DNA from: Lachnospiraceae bacterium oral taxon 500
Lineage (GTDB): Bacteria > Bacillota > Clostridia > Lachnospirales > Vallitaleaceae
DNA: 64,000 nucleotides
Direction of reading: 5' to 3'
NCBI GenBank assembly: GCA_002999035.1
Contig: CP027241.1
Coordinates: forward strand, 2,297,001 to 2,361,000
Part shown: one piece after another, positions 8,680-16,268 of the stretch
How positions within the stretch are numbered: position 1 is the first letter of the stretch
Layout: each line of letters starts with the position of its first letter
Program-made: the position numbers and the translations under genes
Notes under the pieces: model-generated
What the model was told of the DNA's origin: nothing
What the model saw: only the letters and a program-made list of their open reading frames with translations
Databases searched by the model: none

Positions 8680-9929
8680 TTTACTGCCTCCCTTTTGTTT
8701 TCTTCCATGATTTCATATAATCCCTGTACTCTGGTTTCATATTGGGCTTCCGAGAAGTTGCGGGGGTCAGCCTGATCACCGTCAAAAGATACAACCGGAA
8801 TATCGGTTGCTTCTCCGATTTGACGGCTCATTTCATACATAAACGAGCTCCACAGCTTACAGGAACGATTGGTATGGACCAACATTCCTTCCGGCTGCGT
8901 TTTTTCCACAATCCGAATCCGGTTATCCCGTGCTTTTTCCAAAGATACCGCATTCGGCACATTGCAGTAGCATTTGATCAATTCATCAAAGCTGTTGTAA
9001 ATCAAGCCGAAAGCATCGGCATAAATAGTTGCAACCATGTTGATGCCGCGTGACTTTAAGCCCGTTGCCGTTGCCCGCAAATGCGGCCAGCAGGCAATAC
9101 CTTCAAACATAATCCGGTGCTTTTCTTCGCCGCGGAAGGTACTGGTACCGTTTTTCACATTTTCCTTATACTCTTCAACCAGGGTTTCAAATGCCTCGGC
9201 TGCTTCAACCGTACCGCGGGCGCAAACGGCAACCGCCATGTGGTTAAGCAGATCAAAGCCGTTTAACGGTGACGGATGGTACTTGGTATAAGAAGTTGCT
9301 TCCAGCCACGCCCGGGAAGTCCGGTTGGAAATAGCCATGACTTCTTCAAACTTCTTATCGTCCCATTTTTTGCCGGTAATTTCTTCTAATTGTTTAATTG
9401 CGTTTAGGAATTGCCCCTTGACATAGGCGACTTGTGCATCCGAAACCTCATAGTCCGGATTAAACGGAATGTCGATCAAAATCAGCGGAATATTTAATTC
9501 TTTAGAAATACTCTCATACCATTTGATCATACAATTACAGATATTATTACAGCACAGCAAAAAGTCAGGCTGCGGCATATTTTGCTCCGGCGCATCCTTA
9601 ACTTTGGTATATGCTAAGCTGATTCTGGCGTAAGCGCAAATATCGTTGGAATAGCCGTCACTTTCGGCAATATCACACATTTTTTCGCCTGCACCGCGGG
9701 CAGCAATCGCCGCTGCCTGATTTTCCGGATAACAAACTTTAACTCCCAGCGTCTGAAAAATCTCCTGCGGGAAATTGCTGGCGCACCAGCCGATCTTTTC
9801 TCCGCGAGCCTTGGCTTCCGCTACTTCACGATAATGATCCGCTACAACCTTCCCCAATTTATACTTGGAAGAGTTGACATCAATCGGTTTCTTTTCCGGT
9901 TTTACTTCTTTTTTCTCTTCTTCTGCCAT
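8676..9929 (-). CDS. 2-hydroxyacyl-CoA dehydratase, HadB-type subunit
   Basis: A 417-residue subunit of the same dehydratase family, partner of the overlapping downstream gene. It has a lysine/glutamate-rich N-terminal tail, then the family segments GWCASNFPQEIFQTLG, DFLLCCNNICNCMIKWYE (clustered cysteines near the iron-sulfur site) and a C-terminal part with LVHTNRSCKLWSS and FDGDQADPRNF, typical of HadB/FldB/LcdA. An excellent GGAGGC site lies just before the ATG. It sits downstream of the activator gene, as in Clostridioides difficile hadAIBC. The protein probably needs strict anoxia and the activator for each radical start. Confidence 0.9.
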   Translation of the reverse strand: MAEEEKKEVKPEKKPIDVNSSKYKLGKVVADHYREVAEAKARGEKIGWCASNFPQEIFQTLGVKVCYPENQAAAIAARGAGEKMCDIAESDGYSNDICAYARISLAYTKVKDAPEQNMPQPDFLLCCNNICNCMIKWYESISKELNIPLILIDIPFNPDYEVSDAQVAYVKGQFLNAIKQLEEITGKKWDDKKFEEVMAISNRTSRAWLEATSYTKYHPSPLNGFDLLNHMAVAVCARGTVEAAEAFETLVEEYKENVKNGTSTFRGEEKHRIMFEGIACWPHLRATATGLKSRGINMVATIYADAFGLIYNSFDELIKCYCNVPNAVSLEKARDNRIRIVEKTQPEGMLVHTNRSCKLWSSFMYEMSRQIGEATDIPVVSFDGDQADPRNFSEAQYETRVQGLYEIMEENKREAVK

Positions 9930-10121
9930 AATTTGCCTCCTTAATTAATCCCGCTCTTTTCCCACGATGCTTTGAGCCTTCTGCGGCCATTCGAAAAAAG
10001 CCGCCTCTTGCCGCCGACAAAACAACATGCGCAAACGCCAACCCAAGCGAGTGCAGGAAAATAGCCATTGCCTACCAGCCTGACCTCTCATGTTCAACCG
10101 AACCTAGAAACGTCAGGCACC

Positions 10122-10889
10122 TTACTGTGCATCTTCCAATGAATAAAGAGCCGCTCCCAGTGCTCCCATATACTGAGCATCCGGTGAGAATAAAATCTCC
10201 ATTTCCAGCTTCTTACTCATGGCATCACGAACTCCTTGATTGCGGGCCACCCCGCCGCTCATACAAACCATTTCTTTAATGCCGACCCGCTTGGCCAGCG
10301 AAGCCACCCGGTTAGCAACCGAAATACAAATTCCGGCGACAACATCCGCCCTTTCCCTGCCGGCTGCCAACTGCGAAATAACCTCCGATTCCGCAAACAC
10401 CGTGCAGGTATTGGAAATATTAATCGGCTGCTGCGACTTAAAATATTCCGTCTGCAAATCACCAATCTGCAAATGCAGGATATTGGCCATCACATCCAAA
10501 AAGCGCCCCGTACCGGCAGCACATTTGTCATTCATCACAAAATTAACCATCCGGCCCTTGTCATTTAACAACAACACTTTCGCGTCCTGACCGCCGATAT
10601 CAATAATCGTTCTGGTCTGCGGAAAAGTATGAAACACTCCCTTGGCATGGCAGCTTAATTCACTGATTTCCGCATCCGCTTTCTCAAATAATTTTCGGCC
10701 GTAACCGGTTGAAGTAACCCGAGCAATTTGCTCGGCCGGAATCTGCTTCAGTATCTTTTCATATACCTGATGTGAGCCGTCCGTGCCGATTCCGGCAATA
10801 ACCATCTCTTTGGCCGCAATTTCTTTTTTTTCATTGATTACTACCACCTTGGAAGTGGTAGAACCGATATCAATTCCCAGATAATACAT
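10122..10889 (-). CDS. 2-hydroxyacyl-CoA dehydratase activator (HadI/HgdC family ATPase)
   Basis: A 255-residue BadF/BadG/HgdC-type ATPase of the acetate kinase/Hsp70 fold. The N-terminal GIDIGSTTSK phosphate loop, IDIGGQDAK and MSGGVARNQGV are the nucleotide-binding motifs. Cys123 (DKCAAGTGRF) and Cys162 (NTCTVFAESE) are the cysteines that, one pair per monomer, hold the single [4Fe-4S] cluster bridging the homodimer. It uses ATP to push one electron into the dehydratase. I chose the ATG at 10889, which has AGGAGAG just upstream; the frame is open to 11000 but those extra residues do not fit the family. It precedes the dehydratase subunits, with a 192-base spacer. Confidence 0.9.
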   Translation of the reverse strand: MYYLGIDIGSTTSKVVVINEKKEIAAKEMVIAGIGTDGSHQVYEKILKQIPAEQIARVTSTGYGRKLFEKADAEISELSCHAKGVFHTFPQTRTIIDIGGQDAKVLLLNDKGRMVNFVMNDKCAAGTGRFLDVMANILHLQIGDLQTEYFKSQQPINISNTCTVFAESEVISQLAAGRERADVVAGICISVANRVASLAKRVGIKEMVCMSGGVARNQGVRDAMSKKLEMEILFSPDAQYMGALGAALYSLEDAQ

Positions 10890-11078
10890 TTTCTCTCCTA
10901 AACCGAAACGTCTGTCATACCTTATAACCCCATTAAAACGCTTTTCCATCCGGAGTTTATTCCGGCGGCAAACGGGTGTCAATATTATTTTAACATACAC
11001 CGCTTTAAATATACATTAAAAAATATTTACGAAAAGATAAAAGCCGTTTGCCGATAAAACTCCGTTGGGATTTCCGGG

Positions 11079-11127
11079 CTTTTGCAAGCGAGCTTGCAAC
11101 GGATTTCCATACTTTTGATGCTTGTTA
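11079..11127. repeat. 49-bp direct repeat, copy 1
   Basis: This 49-bp block recurs at 11246-11294 with one difference (G at 11090 against A). Each copy contains a tight hairpin GCAAGC-NN-GCTTGC followed by ACGGATTTCC and CTTTTGATGCTTGTTA. Both lie between the dehydratase activator and the LarA-like gene. Confidence 0.85.
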
Positions 11128-11245
11128 TGCCAGATTGCTCCGGCTCCCGCCGCTCGCAATGCTTGCAAAAACATTCGTAATTCGCTCGTTTTTTTGCAAA
11201 AACGGCTGCTTACTCATGTTTTTGCGCATCAAAAGACGATAAATC

Positions 11246-11294
11246 CTTTTGCAAGCAAGCTTGCAACGGATTTCCATACTTTTGATGCTTGTTA
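11246..11294. repeat. 49-bp direct repeat, copy 2, ending on the LarA-like stop codon
   Basis: Second copy of the 49-bp repeat. Its last three bases are the TAA stop (minus strand) of the LarA-like gene. GCATCAAAAG at 11226-11235 pairs with CTTTTGATGC at 11279-11288, so copy 2 also sits in a larger dyad. The span between copies has more fragments of the same words, such as TTTTGCAAAAAC. Confidence 0.85.
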
Positions 11295-12584
11295 GATCAA
11301 AAAGTCGTTTTCATCGAACTGCATATCATACGGTTCGCTTAAAAGCTCAATCTCCGGGTTATCCTTCAGCGTTTCATAATACGGCAGAGAAACCTCGATT
11401 TCATTCATATGCAAAGTGTTCAAAATGCGAACAATTTTGGCCTGTGTATAATCGATTCCGAGACAGGTCCGAATACATACCTTGATAGCTTCTAAATCGG
11501 TTTCCACATACATCGGAATACTGCCGCCGGTTAAAATATTAACCGTAGCTACATTCGTCCAAGTCGAACTGAAATCAATGTCATTTAAGCACCGCCGGGT
11601 GGTAATATCGGCCCCTTTGATCCCGGCACCGTTATGATGCGATTCCTTGCTGATTCCACGGATAAACAGCTTTTGAATATTGACCACATCCTCAAAGCCC
11701 TTGGAATTGCTGCGCCCGGTAATATTGGGGTCATGCCCGTTACCGCTGATATTTTTACCGATTTCATCAATAATCAGCAGATCAAAATCGGGATTTTTAA
11801 ACTTGGCGATTTTTTCCTTGGCAATTTCCAAAAGCGCCGCATCCCTTTCCAAAAACTTCTCAGTCGGAATAATTTCCAACTCGCTGATTTCATCATATGC
11901 GTTTTGAACGATGCCCACGCCGAAAGCCAGTTTGGCATTTTGTAAAAAGACTTCACACACTTCCGGAATCCGCCGGGCAAAACTTTGAAAGCCCATCCGG
12001 TGGAACATCGATGCCCCCTTATGATTGGCAATTCCGATTGCCATCATTTTGGCCAGACCGCTTTCATGCTTGCCTCTAAAATCGGTATGCGGTTTAATCT
12101 TATTTAAGATAACGATACCGTCCGATTCATAAGCGTACTTATCGCAGTACACCGGTGTTTTATCCGGCAGCTCACCAATCTGAACCACGTCTAAGGTCGC
12201 CCGAATCGGCACGCCCATTGTTTTTTCAGTAATGCCGTAGCCTTCTAAAATCTCAATCTGTCCTTCTACACTGGCGCCGCCATGGCTGCCCATCGACGGA
12301 ATAATAAAGGGATTGGCGCCGTATTCTTTTAATTTCTCAGCAATTGTCTTGACCATCAAATCCAAATGCGGAATGCCCCGGCTGCCAACCGTAATGCAAA
12401 TACTCTTACCTTGATAATCGGCTTTGTTTTGGATGGTTTTATCCATTTCCTGTTCAATAAAGCCTTTTAAATCTTCAATCTTGGCGCTGTCATATTTTTG
12501 CCGGATTTTCACCATTTTCGGCAATTTTACTTCATCCAGTCCCGGAATCTTAAAATCAATTTTATTAAAGTTAATAAATTGCAT
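11292..12584 (-). CDS. LarA-like nickel-pincer-dependent isomerase/racemase family protein (DUF2088)
   Basis: A 430-residue protein of the LarA superfamily, whose founder racemises lactate with a nickel pincer nucleotide cofactor. Seen: an N-terminal GSRGIPHLD and PSMGSHGGAS glycine/histidine region, the central KIKPHTDFRGKHESGLAKMM with HKGA close behind (candidate nickel and catalytic His/Lys residues), and IIDEIGKNISGNGHDPN. It is only distantly LarA-like, so substrate may be another 2-hydroxy acid. Placement between the transporter and the dehydratase activator suggests it converts an imported hydroxy acid to the enantiomer the dehydratase accepts. A strong AGGAGG site precedes the ATG. 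LarB/C/E cofactor synthesis genes are absent from the window. Confidence 0.72.
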   Translation of the reverse strand: MQFINFNKIDFKIPGLDEVKLPKMVKIRQKYDSAKIEDLKGFIEQEMDKTIQNKADYQGKSICITVGSRGIPHLDLMVKTIAEKLKEYGANPFIIPSMGSHGGASVEGQIEILEGYGITEKTMGVPIRATLDVVQIGELPDKTPVYCDKYAYESDGIVILNKIKPHTDFRGKHESGLAKMMAIGIANHKGASMFHRMGFQSFARRIPEVCEVFLQNAKLAFGVGIVQNAYDEISELEIIPTEKFLERDAALLEIAKEKIAKFKNPDFDLLIIDEIGKNISGNGHDPNITGRSNSKGFEDVVNIQKLFIRGISKESHHNGAGIKGADITTRRCLNDIDFSSTWTNVATVNILTGGSIPMYVETDLEAIKVCIRTCLGIDYTQAKIVRILNTLHMNEIEVSLPYYETLKDNPEIELLSEPYDMQFDENDFLI

Positions 12585-12644
12585 AGCGTCCTCCTTTCCT
12601 GCCTTATTATTTCCCTTACCGGTCCGCCTGCTTCTCCGCGCAAT

Positions 12645-12685
12645 TGTAGTGAACGTTACACAGCGAATGAATAACGTTCACTACA
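12645..12685 (-). promoter_or_regulatory. Perfect 14-bp inverted repeat between transporter and LarA-like gene
   Basis: Arms 12645-12658 and 12672-12685 (TGTAGTGAACGTTA and its exact complement) enclose 13 bases. No T run follows on the minus strand, so this is not a standard terminator. It may be an operator for an unknown regulator or a leader/processing hairpin in the operon message. Confidence 0.6.
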
Positions 12686-12761
12686 TCGCCAAAAATTTAT
12701 TTTGCTCGTTTTCCACCGGGAAAATCATTATGCCGTCAGCGGAAAACAGGGCTTATCTCTT

Positions 12762-13988
12762 TTATTTTGCAGGTTTTTGATTGATTTTCTTGTAACCAAT
12801 CACAATCGTCGGCAGAATAACTACAGCGATACAAGCATAAGCCAAGTAAGTAAAGCCCTTACCAACGATGACGTTCAAGCCCAGCCGCGATACCAACAGG
12901 CAAAGCACCAGCATGATGATCAAGGTGATCAAGTCGCGGGTCACACCCGGCTTAACCGGAATGTACTTGCCGTAGCGATTGCAGACAGCAAATGCAAAGC
13001 TGACCAAAGTGGTGATAATCGCCAGCAGCAGGATCAAAACATACAGATATTGAAGTACCGGGATACCCAAGAACTTAACAACCTCTAAGTTCGGAATATA
13101 GCTGCGAATCGGAGCGCCGTCTGCGCCGGTCACCTTTCCGGCCAAAACGCCGAAGAAAGTATTTAAAATATTAGGATATGCAAACAGCAGGGCAGCGATG
13201 CCGACAATCAGAACAGCATTGGCGACAACACCGTAAATTACTGCTTTTAAAGAATCCTTCCGGTCTTTCAGACCTTCCGCTACCGATACGGCATTGGCCA
13301 TATTACCGGCCGATTGGAAGCCCGCATACAAAACAGCCGACCACAGCGCACCCAAAATGCTGACATTGCTGGCAGCCGGAACATAGGGATATTCGGAAAG
13401 ATTTTGGCTCATATGCAGAGCAAACTGCGCTTTATCAGAGGTCAAACCGACGAGGATGATAATGCAGAGCGCCACTAAAATAAGAACCGTCATTAAAGTG
13501 GAAGACGACCGAACCAGCGCTGCGCCGAAGATAGATAAAACAATCGTAACGCCGGCCAGCAGCAGACTGCCGACCATATTCGGAATTCCGAATGTGCTCT
13601 CAATCGTTTTAGCACCGGTTGCGATACAGGAACCAACTACCAAAAGCACCGTTACCGCATAGGTAAAGTCAAAGAAGTTGGCAAAAAACACTTGATAGGG
13701 TGAAAAGAACTTATTGGCAAAGTCCTTGAAATTGTAAGTATTGTTGATTCTGGCGAATTCAATGGAAAAGAAAATACAGGTACCCAGCAAAAGCATGGCA
13801 ATAAGCCCGGTGAATAATCCGTAAATGCTAAACTTGCTGTAATACTGTCCTACTTGGTTTCCGGAAGCAACGCCCGGGCCGCAGTGTGCACCGAACCACA
13901 CGCTGGCGATACCAATGGAAACCGGTAAACTTTTTTTGCTGATTTCATAATCATTCTCCTTAAACCTGTCATTAAATAATATTGCCAT
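12762..13988 (-). CDS. YkvI-like membrane transporter (APC-type fold)
   Basis: A 408-residue integral membrane protein with about ten to eleven hydrophobic segments. The N-terminal part has SVWFGAHCGPGVASGNQ, a broken first helix with small residues as in amino-acid/sodium symporters of the LeuT-like fold, and the later part has AGFQSAGNMANAVSVAEGL. It resembles the uncharacterised YkvI family of Firmicutes. As first gene of the cluster, it probably brings in the amino acid or 2-hydroxy acid that the pathway uses; this is inference. It has a weak ribosome binding site and a good promoter about 110 bases upstream. Confidence 0.65.
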   Translation of the reverse strand: MAILFNDRFKENDYEISKKSLPVSIGIASVWFGAHCGPGVASGNQVGQYYSKFSIYGLFTGLIAMLLLGTCIFFSIEFARINNTYNFKDFANKFFSPYQVFFANFFDFTYAVTVLLVVGSCIATGAKTIESTFGIPNMVGSLLLAGVTIVLSIFGAALVRSSSTLMTVLILVALCIIILVGLTSDKAQFALHMSQNLSEYPYVPAASNVSILGALWSAVLYAGFQSAGNMANAVSVAEGLKDRKDSLKAVIYGVVANAVLIVGIAALLFAYPNILNTFFGVLAGKVTGADGAPIRSYIPNLEVVKFLGIPVLQYLYVLILLLAIITTLVSFAFAVCNRYGKYIPVKPGVTRDLITLIIMLVLCLLVSRLGLNVIVGKGFTYLAYACIAVVILPTIVIGYKKINQKPAK

Positions 13989-14098
13989 AGCTTTTCTGAG
14001 CTAAACCCATTCGCCTTCAGAAAAGTTATTTTTTTGTCAATCTATGGTAAAAAAAATAACCTCTATATTTATTTTTATTTTCCCAAAGATTTAAGAAT

Positions 14099-14127
14099 AT
14101 TTTATACCTAATCAAAAAAACTGTCAA
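14099..14127 (-). promoter_or_regulatory. Promoter of the transporter/hydroxyacyl-CoA operon
   Basis: On the minus strand TTGACA (14127-14122) and TAAAAT (14104-14099) are spaced by 17 bp, in an AT-rich stretch ending about 110 bases before the transporter ATG. No other strong promoter was seen within the ten-gene cluster, so it may drive most of it. Confidence 0.6.
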
Positions 14128-14355
14128 TATCTGAATTTTAAACAATAATTTCAACACGAAAATATCGCCCGAAAAAGCACTATATTTGTTTCCTGTTTTT
14201 ATACAAAATATGCAAAGAAAGAAAAAGGACATTGGTTTTTTCTTTTTGTTTTAAAGCAAAATAACCAATATCCCTATCTTTTTCAAAATAAAACGCTAAA
14301 TTTATGCGATCTTTTCATGTTGAAAACTTTTTCTCTCTGGTTCGACTTTTATTTT

Positions 14356-14543
14356 AATAACTCAACTTTCCCATGTTCGTCAGAACAGTCTTTTTTAGGC
14401 TCGTTGCTTCCAGAAAGGCTACGCCTTTCGGCGGCGGGCGGGAATGATAGGCAAATTGCGATGCCGTCGGCCGAAAGTGGAGTCCATGCACCCGCTCTTT
14501 GAGCGGGATAGAGCCAAAAAAGACTATGAGAAAGTTGAGTTAA
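14356..14543 (+). repeat. Short inverted-repeat (MITE-like) element, copy A, longest
   Basis: The left end reads ACTCAACTTTCCCATG, then TTCGTCAGAACAGTCTTTTT; the right end is the complement of ACTCAACTTTCTCAT plus GTCTTTTTTGGCTC. The same words recur at 16141-16220, 32496-32599 and 59372-59464. The ~190-bp core has no open frame. It fills the gap between the transporter promoter and gpsA; the rest of 13989-14645 is AT-rich with no gene seen. Confidence 0.7.
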
Positions 14544-14645
14544 TGATATCCGGCCTTAAGCCGCATTATTTGTCGAATCCCATTTCAGCCAACAACTCAT
14601 GACTTACCTGAATGTGGCTTACAAGCTGTCTCCCAGCCTGACCGG

Positions 14646-15632
14646 TTACTCAAACTTTTTATCCCGCAGCATCAAATCCGTTACCGCCTGACACGGATCC
14701 TTGCCGGCAAATAAAACTTCATTCATCTGTGCCACAATCGGCATCTCAACCTGATATTTTTCCGCTAACTCCCGGCAGGCAATGGCCGAATAAACACCTT
14801 CCACCACCATGCCGACCTGCTCGGCTGCCGCCTGCGGCGAAACGCCCTGCCCGATCAAATAACCGGCCTTGCGGTTCCGGCTGTGAAGCGAAGTACAGGT
14901 GACAATCAAATCACCCATTCCGGTCAATCCGGTAAAAGTATAGTCCTCAGCTCCCATTGCACTTCCGAGCCGGCGAATTTCCGCCATCCCCCGAGTAATT
15001 AAAGCCGCTTTGGCATTATCACCAAAGCCTAAGCCGTCAGAAATGCCGGCAGCTAAGGCAATCACGTTTTTCACTGCCGCTCCCAGCTCGACGCCCTTGA
15101 CATCATTACTGCCGTAAACCCGAAACGAAGCATTCATAAAGACATCCTGCAAGCGCAGAATCAGCTCGTTTTCCCTGGCCGCAATCACCACCGAAGTCGG
15201 CAGTGCCCGCACCACTTCTTCGGCATGCGAAGGCCCTGACAAAATGGCTGTGGGATTGTCCGGAAAATATTCGCGGCTGATTTCATCCAAAGTTTTCAGG
15301 CTGTGCTGCTCAATGCCTTTGGACACATGCACCAAAATCCCGCTCTGATCTACCAGCGGAACGAGCTGCTCCAATACCTGCCGCACCGCCGCAAACGGTA
15401 CTGCTATGATTAAAAGCTCACTGCCGGCCGCAGTCTTTGCCAAATCAGCACATAACTCAATCGTGCCCGGCAAAACGGCTCCCGGCAACTTAGCGGCAAT
15501 CGTGCCCGTCATTTTGATTTCTTCCAGGTCCCCGGCCTGCCATGACCACAACCGCACCTGATGCGAATTCTTATCCAGCAGTGCCGCCAAGGCCATGCCC
15601 CAACTGCCGGCACCGATTACTCCGATTTTCAT
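14646..15632 (-). CDS. gpsA: Glycerol-3-phosphate dehydrogenase [NAD(P)+]
   Basis: A 328-residue GpsA. It reduces dihydroxyacetone phosphate to sn-glycerol 3-phosphate for phospholipid synthesis in the cytoplasm. The N-terminal IGVIGAGSWGMALAALL is the NAD(P) Rossmann loop, LSGPSHAEEV and VKNVIALAAGISDGLGFGDN contain the substrate-binding Lys and Asn residues, and GLTGMGDLIVTCTSLHSRNR is the family signature. AAGGAG precedes the ATG. It starts 10 bases after the NUDIX gene ends, so both are probably co-transcribed. Confidence 0.95.
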   Translation of the reverse strand: MKIGVIGAGSWGMALAALLDKNSHQVRLWSWQAGDLEEIKMTGTIAAKLPGAVLPGTIELCADLAKTAAGSELLIIAVPFAAVRQVLEQLVPLVDQSGILVHVSKGIEQHSLKTLDEISREYFPDNPTAILSGPSHAEEVVRALPTSVVIAARENELILRLQDVFMNASFRVYGSNDVKGVELGAAVKNVIALAAGISDGLGFGDNAKAALITRGMAEIRRLGSAMGAEDYTFTGLTGMGDLIVTCTSLHSRNRKAGYLIGQGVSPQAAAEQVGMVVEGVYSAIACRELAEKYQVEMPIVAQMNEVLFAGKDPCQAVTDLMLRDKKFE

Positions 15633-15642
15633 AAGCTGCTCC

Positions 15643-16110
15643 TTACCGCCGGCGTTCTTCTTTTTCTGTATTCCACACGCCCGCTTTGCGCAAAATTAAA
15701 TATTCCTGATAAGCCTTTTCCAAAATCAGCTTTTCATTGGAAAACTTGAGCAAATAGTATGCTTCATGATATTTATAATATCCGGAATCCACAAAATATT
15801 CTTCCTTCTGCGGTTTGCTGTAATAATTATAGGCTTTCATTAAGTACCAGTGCACATTCTTATTCACAATATCATTTGCAACCCTAAAGGTGTATTGACT
15901 ATCGCCGATATATTTCACAATATTAGCCGATACGCCGGTTTCCTCTCTGACTTCCCGCAGAGCCGTGTTTTTATGGTCTTCCTCTTTTTCCACGGTTCCC
16001 TTGGGCAGTACCCAACCTTCGTACCGGCCTTTATAATCTTTATAAAGCAATAATATTTTCCCTCTATGGATTACCACCCCGCCGCAGCTGACTGCTTCTA
16101 TCATTTCCAA
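15643..16110 (-). CDS. NUDIX hydrolase
   Basis: A 155-residue NUDIX protein. The Nudix box is seen as GTVEKEEDHKNTALREVREE followed by TGV, close to the GX5EX7REUXEEXGU consensus with the metal-binding glutamates present. Such enzymes cleave nucleoside diphosphate-linked compounds, for example damaged dNTPs or dinucleoside polyphosphates; the substrate is unknown. AAGGAGG lies 7 bases before the ATG. A promoter at 16233-16261 and a leader containing a repeat element lie upstream. Confidence 0.88.
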   Translation of the reverse strand: MEMIEAVSCGGVVIHRGKILLLYKDYKGRYEGWVLPKGTVEKEEDHKNTALREVREETGVSANIVKYIGDSQYTFRVANDIVNKNVHWYLMKAYNYYSKPQKEEYFVDSGYYKYHEAYYLLKFSNEKLILEKAYQEYLILRKAGVWNTEKEERRR

Positions 16111-16140
16111 CCTCCTTGGGTGTTATCCGTTGACATTCCT

Positions 16141-16220
16141 GCTGAACCTTTTACTCTGCCTGCAATAACAGACAGCACTCCGCCTGAAAAAGCGGTTCTC
16201 ACCAGCGGGAGAAGTTCAGC
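16141..16220 (-). repeat. Short inverted-repeat (MITE-like) element, copy D, divergent
   Basis: Read on the minus strand it begins GCTGAACTTCTCCC and continues GAGAACCGCTTTTTCAGGC, resembling the shared element core, and ends with the complementary GGTTCAGC. It lies inside the predicted 5' leader of the NUDIX message. Confidence 0.5.
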
Positions 16221-16232
16221 AACCTGTTTAAT

Positions 16233-16261
16233 AGTATATAATGGTTTATCAATTTTTTCAA
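16233..16261 (-). promoter_or_regulatory. Promoter of NUDIX-gpsA
   Basis: On the minus strand TTGAAA (16261-16256) and TATACT (16238-16233) are spaced by 17 bp. The predicted leader to the NUDIX ATG is about 115 bases and contains repeat copy D. Confidence 0.6.
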
Positions 16262-16268
16262 TAGAAAA

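Noticed and set aside
13989-14645. Possible tRNA in the AT-rich region before gpsA (GGTTCGA word at 14340)
   Set aside because: No cloverleaf arms around the word; the region is explained by promoter and repeat copy A.
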